From: Atrina japonica
Taxonomy: Eukaryota; Mollusca; Bivalvia; Pterioida; Pinnidae
DNA length: 64,000 nucleotides
Direction: 5' to 3'
NCBI GenBank assembly: GCA_030159075.1
Contig: BROG01000405.1
Coordinates: 124,001 to 188,000 of the forward strand
Shown here in pieces: positions 12,601 through 27,600 of this stretch (the first letter of the stretch is position 1; each line of letters opens with the position of its first letter). Below the pieces are notes generated by a model, which had not been told where the DNA came from, made no database searches, and was given only the letters and a program-made list of their open reading frames with translations. Made by a program: the position numbers and the translations under genes.

Positions 12601-15600
12601 ATATTTCCTAAGGATCCGCACATCACCACTATGTGGCTACATTGGCCCCGAGTGAAAATGGGCTGCCATGGGGCTTTGACATCTTTTCGTTTTATCAAGT
12701 AAATTTATCTTGGCATAGCATGTGAGTAAAAAATTCAAAGAAGAATGTGTATGAGGACACAAATGCACCCGCTCAAGCTGGCTAATAGTTTAGGAAAAAG
12801 TGGCAGGGGGCATAAAAAAATCAACATGTAGATTTTACCTTCTCAAAGATTGGTGTGTAAAAATCAAACATGGTATCTCCAGATTCCATAAGAAAGTATT
12901 GCTGAAATGAAGAAAAGAATGAGAAGTAAGTCGCTAACAAACCTTTTAGAGTCTCATAACTCAGCCAGATATAGCCAAATGTCTGCCATAACCTCTTTCT
13001 AAACCTCAGTGATATAATGCAACAAAATAAATTGGGTTAAATAAAATTTGAGGAGAGAAACTCAAGTTATTTGATGGAAATCAAAATGTTAGAAAATAGA
13101 TGAAAAACCAAAACAATATGTCCCCACTGTCTGATATCTGAAGCATAGAACTAATATAAAAAGATATCATCTGAGCCCCCAATCTTTTGAACAATCATCT
13201 TAGCAAATCTTGTGATAGATGATACATTTCGTTTGTCAATCATCTAAGCCCCTCTCCCAAACTTGTGATAGATGATACATTTCGTTTGTCAATCATCTAA
13301 GCCCCTCTCCCAAACTTGTGATAGATGAAACATTCTGTTTGTCAATCATCTAAGATACTCCCTAATCTTTTGATAGATAATACAGTTTGTCAGTCATCTA
13401 GCCACCTCCCCCAATGGATACATCACCAGCTATAGATGAAGTGACAAGTTTTGACATGTGCTATAGACTGACAACAACTTCAGTGTGAGTTCTATTAAGT
13501 TCTACACCTGCTGTGCTATAGACTGATAACAACTTCAATGTGGGATCTATCAAGTGCCACAACTGCTGTGCTATAGACTGACAACAACTTCAGTGTGGGT
13601 TCTATCAAGTTCCACACCTGTTGTGCTATATACTGACAACAACTACAGGGTGGGTTCTATCAAGTTCCACACCTGCTGTGCTATAGACTGACAACAACTT
13701 CAATGTGGGTTCTATTAAGTTTCACACCTGCTGTCTATAGACTGACAACATCAGTGTGGGTTCTATAAAGAGCCACACCTGCTATGACATGAACTGACAA
13801 CAAATTTGGTGTGGGTTCTATAAACTGCCACACCTACTGTGACATGAACTGACACCAACTTCAGTGTGGGTTCTATAAACTGCCACACCTACTGTGACAT
13901 GAACTGACACCAACTTTGGTGTGGGTTCTATAAACTGCCATACCTGCTGTGACATGAACTGACAACAACTTCAGTGTGGGTTCTATAAACTGCCACACCT
14001 ACTGTGACATGAACTGACACCAACTTTGGTGTGGGTTCTATAAAGTGCCATACCTGCTGTGACATGAACTGACAACAACATCAGTGTGGGTTCTATAAAA
14101 AGCCACACCTGCTGTGACAAGAACAGACGACAACTTCAGTGTGGGTTCTATAAAGTGTCACACCTGCTTTGACATGAACTGACAATAATTTCAGTGTAGG
14201 TTCTATAAACTGCCACACCTGCTGTGACATGAACTGACAACAACTTCAGTGTGGGTTCTATCAAGTGCCACACCTGCTGTGACATGAACAGACGACAACT
14301 TCAGTGTGGGTTCTATAAACTGCCACACCTGCTGTGACATGAACTGACAACAACTTCAGTGTGGGTTCTATAAAATGCCACACCTGCTGTGACAAGAACA
14401 GACGACAACTTCAGTGTGGGTTCTATAAACTGCCACACCTGCTGTGACATAAACTGACAACAACTTCAGTGTGGGTTCTATAAAGTGCCACACCTGCTGT
14501 GACATGAACTGACAATAACTTCAGAGTGGGTTCTATAAAGTGCCACACCTGCTGTGACATGAACTGACAACAACTTCAGTGTGGGTTCTATAAAAAGCCA
14601 CACCTGCTGTGACAAGAACAGACGACAACTTCAGTGTGGGTTCTATAAACTGCCACACCTGCTGTGACATGAACTGACAACAACTTCAGTGTGGGTTCTA
14701 TAAAGTGCCACACCTGCTGTGACATGAACTGACAATAACTTCAGAGTGGGTTCTATCAAGTGCCACACCTGCTGTGACATGAACTGACAACAATTTCAGT
14801 GTAGGTTCTATAAACTGCCACACCTGCTGTGACATGAACTGACAACAACTTCAGTGTGGGTTCTATCAAGTGCCACACCTGCTGTGACATGAACTGACAA
14901 CAACTTCAGTGTGGGTTCTATCAAGTGCCACACCTGCTGTGACATGAACTGACAATAACTGCAGAGTGGGTTCCATAAAGTGCCACACCTGCTGTGACAT
15001 GAACTGACAATAACTTCAGAGTGGGTTCTATCAAGTGCCACACCTGCTGTGACATGAACTGACAACAATTTCAGTGTAGGTTCTATAAACTGCCACACCT
15101 GCTGTGACATGAACTGACAACAACTTCAGTGTGGGTTCTATCAAGTGCCACACCTGCTGTGACATGAACTGACAACAACTTCAGTGTGGGTTCTATCAAG
15201 TGCCACACCTGCTGTGACATGAACTGACAATAACTTCAGAGTGGGTTCCATAAAGTGTCACACCTGCTGTACTATAGACTGACAACAATTCCCGTGTGGA
15301 ATCTATAAATTGCCACACCAGCTGTGACAGTTTTAAGATTCATCCAAATGATCCGAGATTTTAACTACTTACACCAAGCACTTAGCAAAGGAACAGTAAC
15401 CAGCGTATTTTTAGAAAGTCTCAGGTATGGCTCAATCTAGGATATGAACCCTTGACCTTCCACATTGCAATTGCAAGTCAAAATCTCTAGAAATAGACCA
15501 GCGTTTAGTTCATACCTATGAAGTTAGTGTTAACATTGTATGTGCTAAATCAATTGTATCAAGTCACTGGAAAAGAAGAGTAAAGAAATTAGAAATCAAA

Positions 15601-18600
15601 CAGTGGTCCCAATACAAGTTGTTACAAAAAAGACCAAACTTTGTACTAAAATAAAAAAAGATATCCTACCCTCATAGCTGCAAGATAATCCATTAAGTGA
15701 TACTCTTCCTTTAGTATCTCGACAAGTTTTTGGCAGACCTTGTTGTATTTCTGTTTAACATGAGGATAAAGACAGTGCTGCAGCATGAGATCCACCGGCT
15801 GTAACTTCTCTGTGACTAGTGAACTCAGAATACTGTAATGTGTAAACAAGATCTGTCATAGGGAACTCAAAATACTGTAATGTGTAAACAAGATCTGTCA
15901 TAGGGAACTCAAAATACTGTAAAGTGTAAACAAGATCTGTCATGGGGAACTCAAAATACTGTAAAGTGTACACAAGATCTGTCATAGGGAACTCAAAATA
16001 CTGTAAAGTGTAAACAAGATCTGTCATAGGGAACTCAAAATACTGTAATGTGTAAACAAGATCTGTCATAGGGAACTCAAAATACTGTAATGTGTAAACA
16101 AGATCTGTCATAGGGAACTCAAAATACTGTAAAGTGTAAACAAGATCTGTCATAGGGAATGCAGAATACTGTAAAGTGTAAACAAGATCTGTCATAGGGA
16201 ACTCAAAATACTGTAAAGTGTAAACAAGATCTGTCATAGGGAACTCAGAATACTGTAATGTGTAAACAAGATCTGTCATAGGGAACTCAAAATACTGTAA
16301 TGTGTAAACAAGATCTGTCATGGGGAACTCAAAATACTGTAAAGTGTAAACAAGATCTGTCATGGGGAACTCAGAATACTGTAAAGTGTAAACAAGATCT
16401 GTCATAGGGAACTCAAAATACTGTAAAGTGTAAACAAGATCTGTCATAGGGAACTCAGAATACTGTAAAGTGTAAACAAGATCTATCATGGGGAACTCAG
16501 AATACTGTAAAGTGTACACAAGATCTGTCATGGGGAACTCAGAATACTGTAAAGTGTAAACAAGATCTGTCATAGGGAACTCAAAATACTGTAAAGTGTA
16601 CACAAGATCTGTCATAGGGAACTCAAAATACTGTAAAGTGTACACAAGATCTGGCATAGGGAACTCAAAATACTGTAATGTGTAAACAAGATCTGTCATA
16701 GGGAACTCAAAATACTGTAATGTGTAAACAAGATCTGTCATAGGGAACTCAAAATACTGTAATGTGTAAACAAGATCTGTCATAGGGAACTCAAAATACT
16801 GTAAAGTGTAAACAAGATCTATCATGGGGAACTCAGAATACTGTAAAGTGTAAACAAGATCTGTCATGGGGAACTCAGAATACTGTAAAGTGTACACAAG
16901 ATCTGTCATAGGGAACTCAAAATACTATAAAGTGTAAACAAGATCTGTCATGGGGAACTCAGAATACTGTAAAGTGTAAACAAGATCTGTCATAGGGAAC
17001 TCAAAATACTGTAAAGTGTACACAAGATCTGGCATAGGGAACTCAAAATACTGTAAAGTGTACACAAGATCTGTCATAGGGAACTCAAAATACTGTAATG
17101 TGTAAACAAGATCTGTCATAGGGAACTCAAAATACTGTAATGTGTAAACAAGATCTGTCATAGGGAACTCAAAATACTGTAATGTGTAAACAAGATCTGT
17201 CATAGGGAACTCAAAATACTGTAATGTGTAAACAAGATCTGTCATAGGGAACTTAAAATACCCTAACGTGTACACAAGATCTGTCATGGGGAACTCAGAA
17301 TACCCAATTAAGAGATGTACGCAGGCATAAAAACTCTTATATTCCTATATATTTTGAGAAAATATGGTCAGGTCCAGTGTGGTATGCATATATAAATAGA
17401 AATCAAATGCAAGATAATAAATGACGAACCAGGTTTCCCAAGCAATTTTTTACAAAATATATAGGAATTTGAGAATTTTTATGCCTTTGTATATATCTGT
17501 TTTGCTTCTGTATATCAATCTTAGTAGTAAAAAAGGAAAAAACTATTTTGGAAAAAAAAAACAGCTAATGTTTAATTTTTGTACGTAAAACCTTACCTGT
17601 CTTCTTTTGACTGGTCTTTAACATCCTTCTTCAGGAGTGTCATGTAATTTGTAAATATATTCTGGAAGTTTATTTTTAAAAGTGGGTCGTAAATTCCCTT
17701 GACTCTCATCTGTTTCTCGATTTGTTGCTCAAACAATGAAATATCTTCCTTGTGAGTGAAATCTGATTGGTTGAAAGTGACATTCTCAGATTTGACCCCA
17801 AAGTGATCTTGCAGCGATTCCAAAAATGTGGCATACAAAGATTTTTCTTTGTAAACTGAAATTGAAATAAAACTTTTTAAAAGAAAAGAAACTTGCCTCG
17901 ATGAATACATAGCTATTTTATATTTTTTGTACAACTAGCTTTATTTGTCCTAGGGTAAAACTAATAAGTATATTTCATTTGTTTTAACTGATCACTTTCA
18001 CTTTCATGTTTTACCCTAATAAATCAGTAAATTTTAAATACTATAAACGTGAAATTTTACATGTGGGTTTGAAAGGGGGGGGGGGGGGGGAATTTACAAT
18101 AAATACGCGATGAAGAGTTTTTATATAAATTACCCCTGCCTACCAGTCCCATTTTGTGCTAAGAATTATTGTTTAGAGGGGGCATTAACTATGTTTACTA
18201 GAAAAAATTATTTCATTTTTTTTTTACTTTTACTACTTGTACTTGATATACAATAACAAATAAGAGCTATACACAGACATAAAAATCTTATATTCTTATA
18301 TATCTTGTGAAAATAAGGTCAGGTCCAGTATGGTATGAACATACAAATAGTAAGGTTGAATTAATCAATTGCAAGTGAATAATTGCCAAACTGGATTTCT
18401 AAAAAAATTTCACAAAATTTATAGGAATTATAAGAATTTTTTTGTCCGTGTTTATCTCTTTTTGTTATTGTGTATAAATCTAAGAACTGAAAAAGGAACA
18501 AAAAAGCAGTAAGGTGTGACATCACGTTAAAAATCCCCAAACATATGGTTTGCATGAGAAAATCGCGTAATTGACAACACGTGGAAATACATGTATCCAT

Positions 18601-21600
18601 GTTTACAGTACCAAATTTGATAGGGAAAATAAAAAGTGGCCTTAGATGAGGAAAATAAAAAGAAGAGGCCTTAGATAGGGAAAATGAAAAGAAGAGGCCT
18701 TAGATAGGGAAAATAAAAAGAAGAGGCCTTAGATTGGGAAAATAAAAAGGGGCCTTAAATCACCAAGGGCCTGTTTTTCAAAAGGTCCCTAGCCCTAGTC
18801 TTAGGACCACACTACCTACTATTTTACAAAGAATTAGGACTTGTCACTTCTGACCAAATCAAGTTGTTTTTATAACTCAGATGTTGTTGTTCTAAGTTCG
18901 CTTGTAAATGTAGCAGGTACAATTAAACCTGCTTTAGTGACCACCTGTGTATAAAGACCCCCTGGTCATAAAAACTGTTTTTTGCTGTCCCCAATAGTAC
19001 CATTTGTGTACAAATCAACCTCTATATTAAGACCACCTCCCTATAAGGACTGGTTTTGTTGTGTCCGTAAGAGGGTCTTTATATACAAATTTCACTTTAT
19101 TTGTAAACTATCAAGATCTTATTTCAAAATGTATGAAAATGACCTTAAGACTGAGTAAGAGTAGGGCTGATAAAAAAATTGTCCTTAGTTTTGTCTTTAA
19201 GGTCAATTAACATAAAAGTTTGATAACATAAGCCCCAGAGGGGTCATGACATTCACAAATCATATTTCCTTTACCCCATCCTTGCTCCATACAAAACTTG
19301 TGGAAAATTGGCCTGGCACTTCATCAGAAGCAGCTTAAAATGTTTTAAAGTGTGAGCATGATATCAAGTTACTATTTTTATTAAAGTAGCAGGAACAAGA
19401 GTTGTCAGAAGACAACAAAGCTCGCCGAAATTGGGTGAAAATTTCCAAAATACGTTTTTGACCCACAGCTGTCAGGTTTTAAGGTCAAGGTACAGTAAAT
19501 ATTTTGATTCCTTCAGCTTAGGTTAAAGTTTTTGAAAAAGTAGGTCAAAGTCCAAGGTCACTAGGTTAGAAGGTCATTAGGTTATATGAAGTATCAAAGC
19601 CTCAAAGCCTACCATGGTGAAATCTTAACGATAAAGTTTCTGAAAAGAAGGTCAAAGTCCAAGCTCAAGGTCAAAAGTCAAGGTACCAAAAGCCTGGTCA
19701 TACCACATGTGTTTAAAAGATATGAGTTGATAAAGGTTAAAGTTTTGTCTTCAGACGCCAGACAATGACGACGATGATGCCAGATGTATAGCATTAGCTC
19801 TCTGGACTTTCATCCCAGCGAGCCAAAAAGGAGTTTAAAAATACTAACAAATATCCTGCTTTCCACCGACTACTTCTGCCAGTTTACCCAAACCCTGTAG
19901 CATTTCCATGGACTTCCCAGCCAGAACAACCTCTACAACTATCGGCTCTAAAAATTCTGGTGCAAGATGAGCTGAAAAATAAATGATCTTTAGAAAGTAA
20001 TGATTCTACAGTACATTCTTATTGTTCTATCACTTCTTTAGGAAGCCTAAAAAGATAAGGTTGCTTGTTTTGTATTAACCAAACAAAAGACACATTTGGA
20101 CTGGTCTATAATTGAATTTACTATTGTTTTTCAGGGGTGAAATATCAAACTGGATTTATCGCCACCTTGTCCACATTTTCAGCAATTAAAAAAATTCTCT
20201 AAAGGCCAAAAAAAAGTTAGGTTGTCCCCGCCGACCCAAAACAATGACGACGATTTTTATTTTCGTCAAAATCCGGATGTATATCCGGTCCGATATTAGC
20301 TTGTGTCTAGGAATAACTTTCGGATCCCAGCGAGCCAAAAAAGTTAGTTTAAAAATAGGCTGTTAATATCCTGCTAGACATCGAGCGACTACTTTAATTT
20401 CTGCCAAATTTCACCCACGAGCCTTTTGAGCATGGTCCATGGACTTCCCAGCCAGAGAATTGACCTCCTTTAAAAAATGGAACTATCGGTCCAGATCTAT
20501 GGAATTTCCAGGAAATACGCAAGATGCTACACTTCAGCTGAAAAAATCCAAATTGAGACTTTAGAAAGGTAATGATGCTTCAGTACAGTTGATGCTTTTG
20601 TTCTATTTCACTTCTTTAGGATATTGCCGAAAAAGATAAGGTTGTCATATGAATAGTTTTGTAATAAACAGAAGCTGAACATTCACCCCATAAAGATATG
20701 CGCTCAAATTTTAGGACTGGTAGCTGAAAACACGTAATTGACATCAACATACCAAGAGTTCTTCATTGATTACACATTTGTGCCCTGGAGGGTAGATGAT
20801 AAGTTATATGGTACAGCTTAAAGCAGTGGATTTGATCGCCACTTTCTTCAATAATGCCACAAAAAAAAAAAAAAAAAAAAGCCTCCCTCCCTCATCCATA
20901 TTTTTAAAAAGTGGTCTGAGAACCTAGGCATTTTTTTTGTATGGCCTTATAATGCCAAATTCATTATCACCACTCTATTTTTAGAACAAACGTCAATTTC
21001 AAAGTATCAGATACCTCGAATTACAGCCATAGGCGATCATGGTCCATGAAGCAGTTATTAATTGGTCACAAGATATCACTCGTGTTATTACGCCAGGCAA
21101 CAGTAGTAAGACCAGGTTATTGAAGTATTAGATAAACAAGTAAATCACAAAGTATGAACTATTTTCTATTCATTAAAGATATAGCTATGATACCAAAGTA
21201 CGGTAACTCTATTTTAACAAAGATGCGGGAATTCATTTCATAGCAAAATTCGATATGCCGCCATAAATTCTAAATAACAGAAGGTGGTGGTTTATCGATA
21301 GTTGACTGCATATAACTGTTTTAAATGGAAACCTGTGTTACAATTTACCTGCAAAAAGACCAACTGGTCTTCCGCAAACGAACTGGTAAACTTTCTTACA
21401 GAATAAAGATGGGTTTCAGGGTGGCACACAATCCCACGCTTACCTTGAGGTGAAATGAAAGTAAAGACTCTACATTTACCTTTAGACTGACTTTTGTTAT
21501 CTGTGTTGCTATAAGAGTTCGGTGTTGTAGAATTAGTGTCGCTCTCTGTTGGCAAGTGTATTGTGAAGGCCGTTTCCCAGAAGCTTTCATCTAGTGATTT

Positions 21601-24600
21601 GACATTATCGTTTCTGAAATATCAAATTAAACTCATAACATGTTTGTTTAAAAACCACTGAAGTCTGTATGCCCAAATTGCAAAGAGTTGTATTTCAAAA
21701 CTCAAAGCTAAACCAAACACAGGGTTTTTACCTTATGCAAGTTTTCTCTTTCTGTGATGCAAAAATATTTTTGGGACGCACAAAATGAATAAAACCAAGT
21801 CCCTGAGGACCCACCTTAACTCTGTATAACAAAAGTGATTTTGAATCTGGGACTGAAAAAAGGGAATCATTTTCTTCATTACTGGGATATATCATTTCCC
21901 TGATACTCCATAGGACTCACAAATTTTTCTTAAGACTCACAAATCTTTATCTTGTGGGTCTAAGGCACTCACTAAAATTAAACTCTAATTAAAACCCTTC
22001 CAACAGCTCAAACAAATTGTAAAATACAAACACATTATTCAGATCATTGGTTCATGAGAAGATTTTTTTTTAAAGATGTACCAAATTATGGCCCTACTGG
22101 TTATAGTCACTTTTCCATCAGAAACTTCATGTGGGTATGGTTCCCGCTAAATTTTCTTTGGTTCTTTAGAGGAGGTCAAAAATGTGTAGAAATTAACAAC
22201 GGACTATGGGCATCACACAATGACAGACCAAACACAATCCCAATATGTCACGATGAGACTTTGAAGCAGGTGAACCACAGGAAATGGACATTTTATCTAT
22301 AAGTTAAAATTGAGAGTCAAACACTCGATTGTTGGATGAACAAAAGACGTTCACAATGTCACATTTTCTGAAAGTGACCTCACAATCTCCGAAGTGAATG
22401 GTAAGTTCACATGTATTCTAATTTCCAACTATTTAAAAAATATAATGTTTTATACCCTGAAAAATATAATGCTCAAACAACAGTCAAAATTACATTTTAA
22501 ATACTGGATACTTTTATTTATGAAACATTTTCCTGCAGTCAATGCTAATTCATTATATAACAAATATTAGTTGGAAATAAAAATACAAGAAATTATGAAG
22601 ATTAATCCTTTCTTGAATTGACAATGTTGGCATAATGCTGAAAAAGGCAGAGAAATCGAAAATAATTAGGGTGAAGGATGGGAGGGTGAACTCCTCGATC
22701 AAAAGTTGTTTCATTCCTGTCTGTTTTATTGGTGTTTGTCTGACGATCGGGTGTTTGACTCTCAATTTTAACATACAGATAAAATTTCCAATTCCAGTAG
22801 GTGAACTGACAAAATATTTGCCATTGCAGATTTTATAAGTCCAATAACTATGTCAAAAAATATACAAACGTTAGCTATAATAAAACTGATTAACTTAGCA
22901 AAAATAAACTTTTTTTTCCCCAAATAATAAGGCAAAAATTGAGCTTGAGTATTTCCTAATGTTGGTGCCTACAGATAAGTAGAAACTACAGGAGTTAGTA
23001 CCTTTTTAAGAGAAATTCTTGCATTGGATCTACAAGGTTACCGTTGGTGATCCACTCATCAATTATGTCCAGGTACGGTTTGGTCGTCTGGATCCAGACA
23101 GGTAATATAAGATCCAGCTGAAAAGAAAATACACATTGTCCGGAATAATCTCAAATACACGGAATGTGTTGATACAGTCAAACTCACTTATATTGAACCC
23201 TACTACACTGAAATCCTGTCTTATTTGAAATGAATTTGATTCTTGGCAAAGTTACTTTTTCACCATTATAATCTGGTTATTTTTAATCCCCGTTCTTCTG
23301 AAAGAAAAACTTCTTCAGTCTTAACATATCCAGGTCAAACTGTATATTTAATTGTTTGTTTGTTGTTTAACGTCCCACTCAAGAATCTTTCACTCATATG
23401 GAAACATCACCAAATGCCGGTGAAGGGCTTCAAATTTTGGCCTATGCTCGGCACTTACGGCCATTGAGCAGTGAGGGTTCTTTAACGTGCCGACACCTAC
23501 TGTGACATGGGACCTCTGTTTTTACTGTCTCATCCATAGGACAGGAAACCAACCTGCTACCAGCTGGACTGCATATTTAAAGGATATCATTTCACTTTTA
23601 GCCATTTTACAAAGAATGAGTTAAAAGTTTTCTATCAAGTTTGGTCATATAATGTGTAATTCTCAGAAAATAATTAAGAATCATTAGCATGCTACCAGAG
23701 TACAACATATTCTCAGACACCCATAATTTACTTACAAATTAATAATAAATCTGTCAAGAGGTATCATTCTCCATGACTGTCTCAAGAAACAGAGATTCAT
23801 TTAGAAACTGTCCAAGTACGTCATATTTTATGACACACTTAAACAATACTTGGAGACAACAGCAAACTGTCTGAATGTGTCTATGACTTAATCAGAAAAT
23901 ACTTATAGACTCATTAGCAAACTGTCTAAGTGTGTCATACTCTATGACATCATCAGAAAATACTTACAGACTCATTAGCAAACTGTCCAAGCGTGTCATA
24001 CTCTATGACTTCATCAGAAAATACTTACAGACTCATTAGCAAACTGTCCAAGCATGTCATACTCTATGACTTAATCAGAAAATACTTATAGACTCATTAG
24101 CAAACTGTCCAAGTGTGTCATACTCTATAACTTAATCAGAAAATACTTATAGACTCATTAGCAAACTGTCCAAGTGTGTCATACTCTATGACATCATCAG
24201 AAAATACTTACAGACTCATTAGCAAACTGTCCAAGTGTGTAATACTCTATGACTTAATCAGAAAATACTTATAGACTCATTAGCAAACTGTCTAAGTGTG
24301 TCATACTCTATGACATCATCAGAAAATACTTACAGACTCATTAGCAAACTGTCCAAGTGTGTCATACTCTATGACACTTTCATACAAAACACTCAACAGA
24401 TGTGATGCCCGTTGACAGTTATTGGACAGCCAATCAGCATCTTTAATTCCTCTTGTGTAAACTGAGTGGATAATATCAGTTTTGTGTAACCATGGCATCA
24501 AAGCAGCATGAAGCAGGGTCAAGGTCATTGTTTCCTCTGAAATGATAAATGTATTAGATTAGTAATACAAAATCATACTGATTTAAAATGGATCAAGCAA

Positions 24601-27600
24601 AGACAGCTATTACTTTCCATGCGGATGATTTATTCAAGCTTTAATATCATTATACAAAGAAGACGGAGCCTCTGAGCTTGATAAGTTCAAATATTGCTTT
24701 TTCAAGTTCGACATCTCCTCCAGTCTGGGCAAGTTCAAGTTGTATTTGAAGCATAGTTCTAATATATAAGGGAAAGTTTGCCAATTTACGAAAGGAAGAT
24801 TGTAGGTCCTTTCTGTGGTAGATCATAACCAGATTGTCACCTCCAACAGTGCACCTGAGAAAGGTGCTTCTTGTGCTCAAAAGCTCTTAAGGATATCTGA
24901 TCTCAACTATACTCAATCTATCAATTATAAATATAATACCAGTAGTGATGGGCAATACGTTAAAAATCATAATGGATAATTAGTTTGTAGTCGCTCAGTC
25001 ACTGATTACATAATCAATCTCATCATATCAAATAATTTTATATTAATTCTTACCACATTTTATACTTGCTGTTTCTAACACTGTCTTGAATCCCAATGCT
25101 ATCGTAACGTGAAAGATCATTATTTGCAAAAACCAATTCACATTTAATAGTTCCAAGTGTTATTTAAAATGTTATTTTAGTAGATAATCCAACAATGAAA
25201 GTGGATATATGATAAAATAATGGGGAAATACCGAAAAACAACAGATGCAGATTGATGAGATGGATAGGTCAAGGCATATCTTTGAAGAAAAAAATATCGA
25301 CATATAGGCTGTAAAATATGGTAATTATATTTTGGACCATACTGTAATTCCTGAAATTTTCACAAGACTTTATTTTTGCGATACACAAGTTCTATATTTA
25401 TTCGCGAGGTGATATTTTTGCGTTTTCCAATGCCCATTTCGCCATGCTATTTATCATCATACTTCATTACATGATAATTTTATTTTCGCGAGCCAGAGGT
25501 CTCGGGAAATTATGCGTAAATAAAATTCTCGCGAATAGAACCAGATTTACAGTACTCATAATCTTATTTTGCCGTACCGTTTCTTTATCTCAGGTTGTTG
25601 TATCCCCAAGTAATGTTCCAGAGTTATTATCATTTTTTTTATTAGTGTAATACTATCTAAGGGAGGTTGAGATGAATAATAAAAGCATTTTAACACCATT
25701 ACTAAGTAAATTATTTAATTTGATTTCTTTTCTTTTACACCACAGTCAACAATTTTTCAGTTATATGGTGGCAGCCAGTTTTTTAATGGCAGAGGAAGAA
25801 CCCGGTTACAATGCATCCGGAATGGGACCACCGTCCTAGCTCAAGTAAACTTCCAAACTTTCTAAAAAAAATCGGCTTAGGTTCCAGCGGACTTGAACCT
25901 GCACTGACCAGACATGATTGTCTTCATGGTTCAAAGTGTGATGTCCTAACCACTCGGCAATGGAGGCCCATATGAAGAGAATGGTCAGCAAATACAAAAC
26001 ATTAATCAAGACCTTAACCGAACAGACTGACAGACAAATGCAGACAAAATGGGAGTTGCCAGCGGTTTCACCAGTCAGGAACAAATAAAGAGTTAGATCT
26101 GTACCTTGTTTGATGATTTTCTTCTCCAGTGATGTAAGTTCTTTCCGCAGATCTTTCAGGAAGTTCGATACAGAATTGGAAAATGCTTGATAAGTTTGAC
26201 AGACATGTTGTTTTTCGTCACCAGCTCGAAGAAAATAACTATCTTTAACGACATCATCTTCAAACCTTTGAAGGGATTGGATGTACGATCCATATTTTGC
26301 AAACAGCTTGAGGTAACTTTCTAATGCACTCTGATAAAATAAAAAAGAAAACGTTTAACATTTTTTATTACATTCATAATTGAAATAAATGTATTCACAG
26401 AACACGGACAAAATGGTCAATATTCAATACTTTTAGTGTGGCCTCCGTAATCCAACAGTTAGACAGTCGCACTTTAAAACAGGATGAACTATTATCTCTT
26501 ATCAGAGTGGGTTAGAGCCCCACTGAGAACTAAACTGATAAAGTGAGGAAATTTGACAATTTACTTGCAAAAGGCGGGTTGTCTTTTCTCAGGTTTTTTT
26601 CTGGCCTCCATATTGTGTCTGAAGAATTGTTGAGTGTGGTATAAAATGCCATAAAAACAGCTAGCAGTAAGCTGATAAGAGATGCCAGCATGGATGACAC
26701 CACAGATCTAAAGTCCATTTCCTCAATGTCCCATATATAAACTCACATGTATTCAATTCTAATATGAAATAAAGATTTGCTTGTGGTATAGTTGCTAATT
26801 ACAAAATTTTAAGATCGTACTACATCAGATATATCGATTAATTGACAAAATCATTAATTTTATGGTTTTCAAAATGGACAGGAACTTATTCAAAATAGAG
26901 CATAAGAAATGATTAACCCCAGAAATCTGGTTTGTTTTCAGCTTTTATTTTCATTTTTTCAAGGACTATAAAAAAATATATATATTCTCGAGAGTTGAAT
27001 ATAAATAAAATCAGTTTAATTGTTGATATCAGTGATACATAATGATTTCTGTTTACATCACTGATTTGTGTAGCTGTCGATATCAATATGATGAATGGCA
27101 GAGGAATACAGTTTGTTCAGTTTCTGAAATACAACCTAAAGGACACTACAACCTATATAAAATGGGATTTCTGTATGCATTAAATCCCATTATGTATTAA
27201 TAGATCAGTTACATTATGTTAAAACTCGTCTAGAGTATTCTGTAATTTCAAAAGGCAGAAGTAAGTAGAACTACATATCATATTTAATGATTATTCAAAC
27301 TGAATTTAATTTCATTTATACCAAAATATTCGACTTTTCTGTAAAAGTTGAATTCTTGAGTGGGACTACTGCGGATGCGTCAACAGAATGGCTGCACCTC
27401 CAAGCAAACCCTTGATAGGTTGTTATTACATTATCAATTTTTGTCCTATCGGTAAATTGTTTATTGTACTCAGCACTGTACAATGAGCCCACTGAAAGCG
27501 ACTGACTGATGACAGAATTTTGTCATCAACAATCAAAATTGGAAATGGTACACCAATCAATTCTTTACTTATATTAATCAATAATCACGGCATCACAACT

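Noticed and set aside
14808..15110. 100-residue frame with SSCHSRCG repeats
   Set aside because: Artefact of the 55-bp minisatellite in intron 15.
15755..17287. Open frames of 384 and 120 residues (DLVYTLQYFEFP repeats) as a repeat protein
   Set aside because: They arise because the 42-bp unit is divisible by 3. The frame differs from exon 15, each unit is a copied splice junction, and there is no independent gene context.
24650..24880. 76-residue minus-strand frame in intron 9 with coding-like composition (QIQLELAQTGGDVELEKAIF)
   Set aside because: It has no place in the GCP5 alignment: exons 9 and 10 join in phase without it. No family is recognised. It could be a transposon fragment; a protein database search would settle it.
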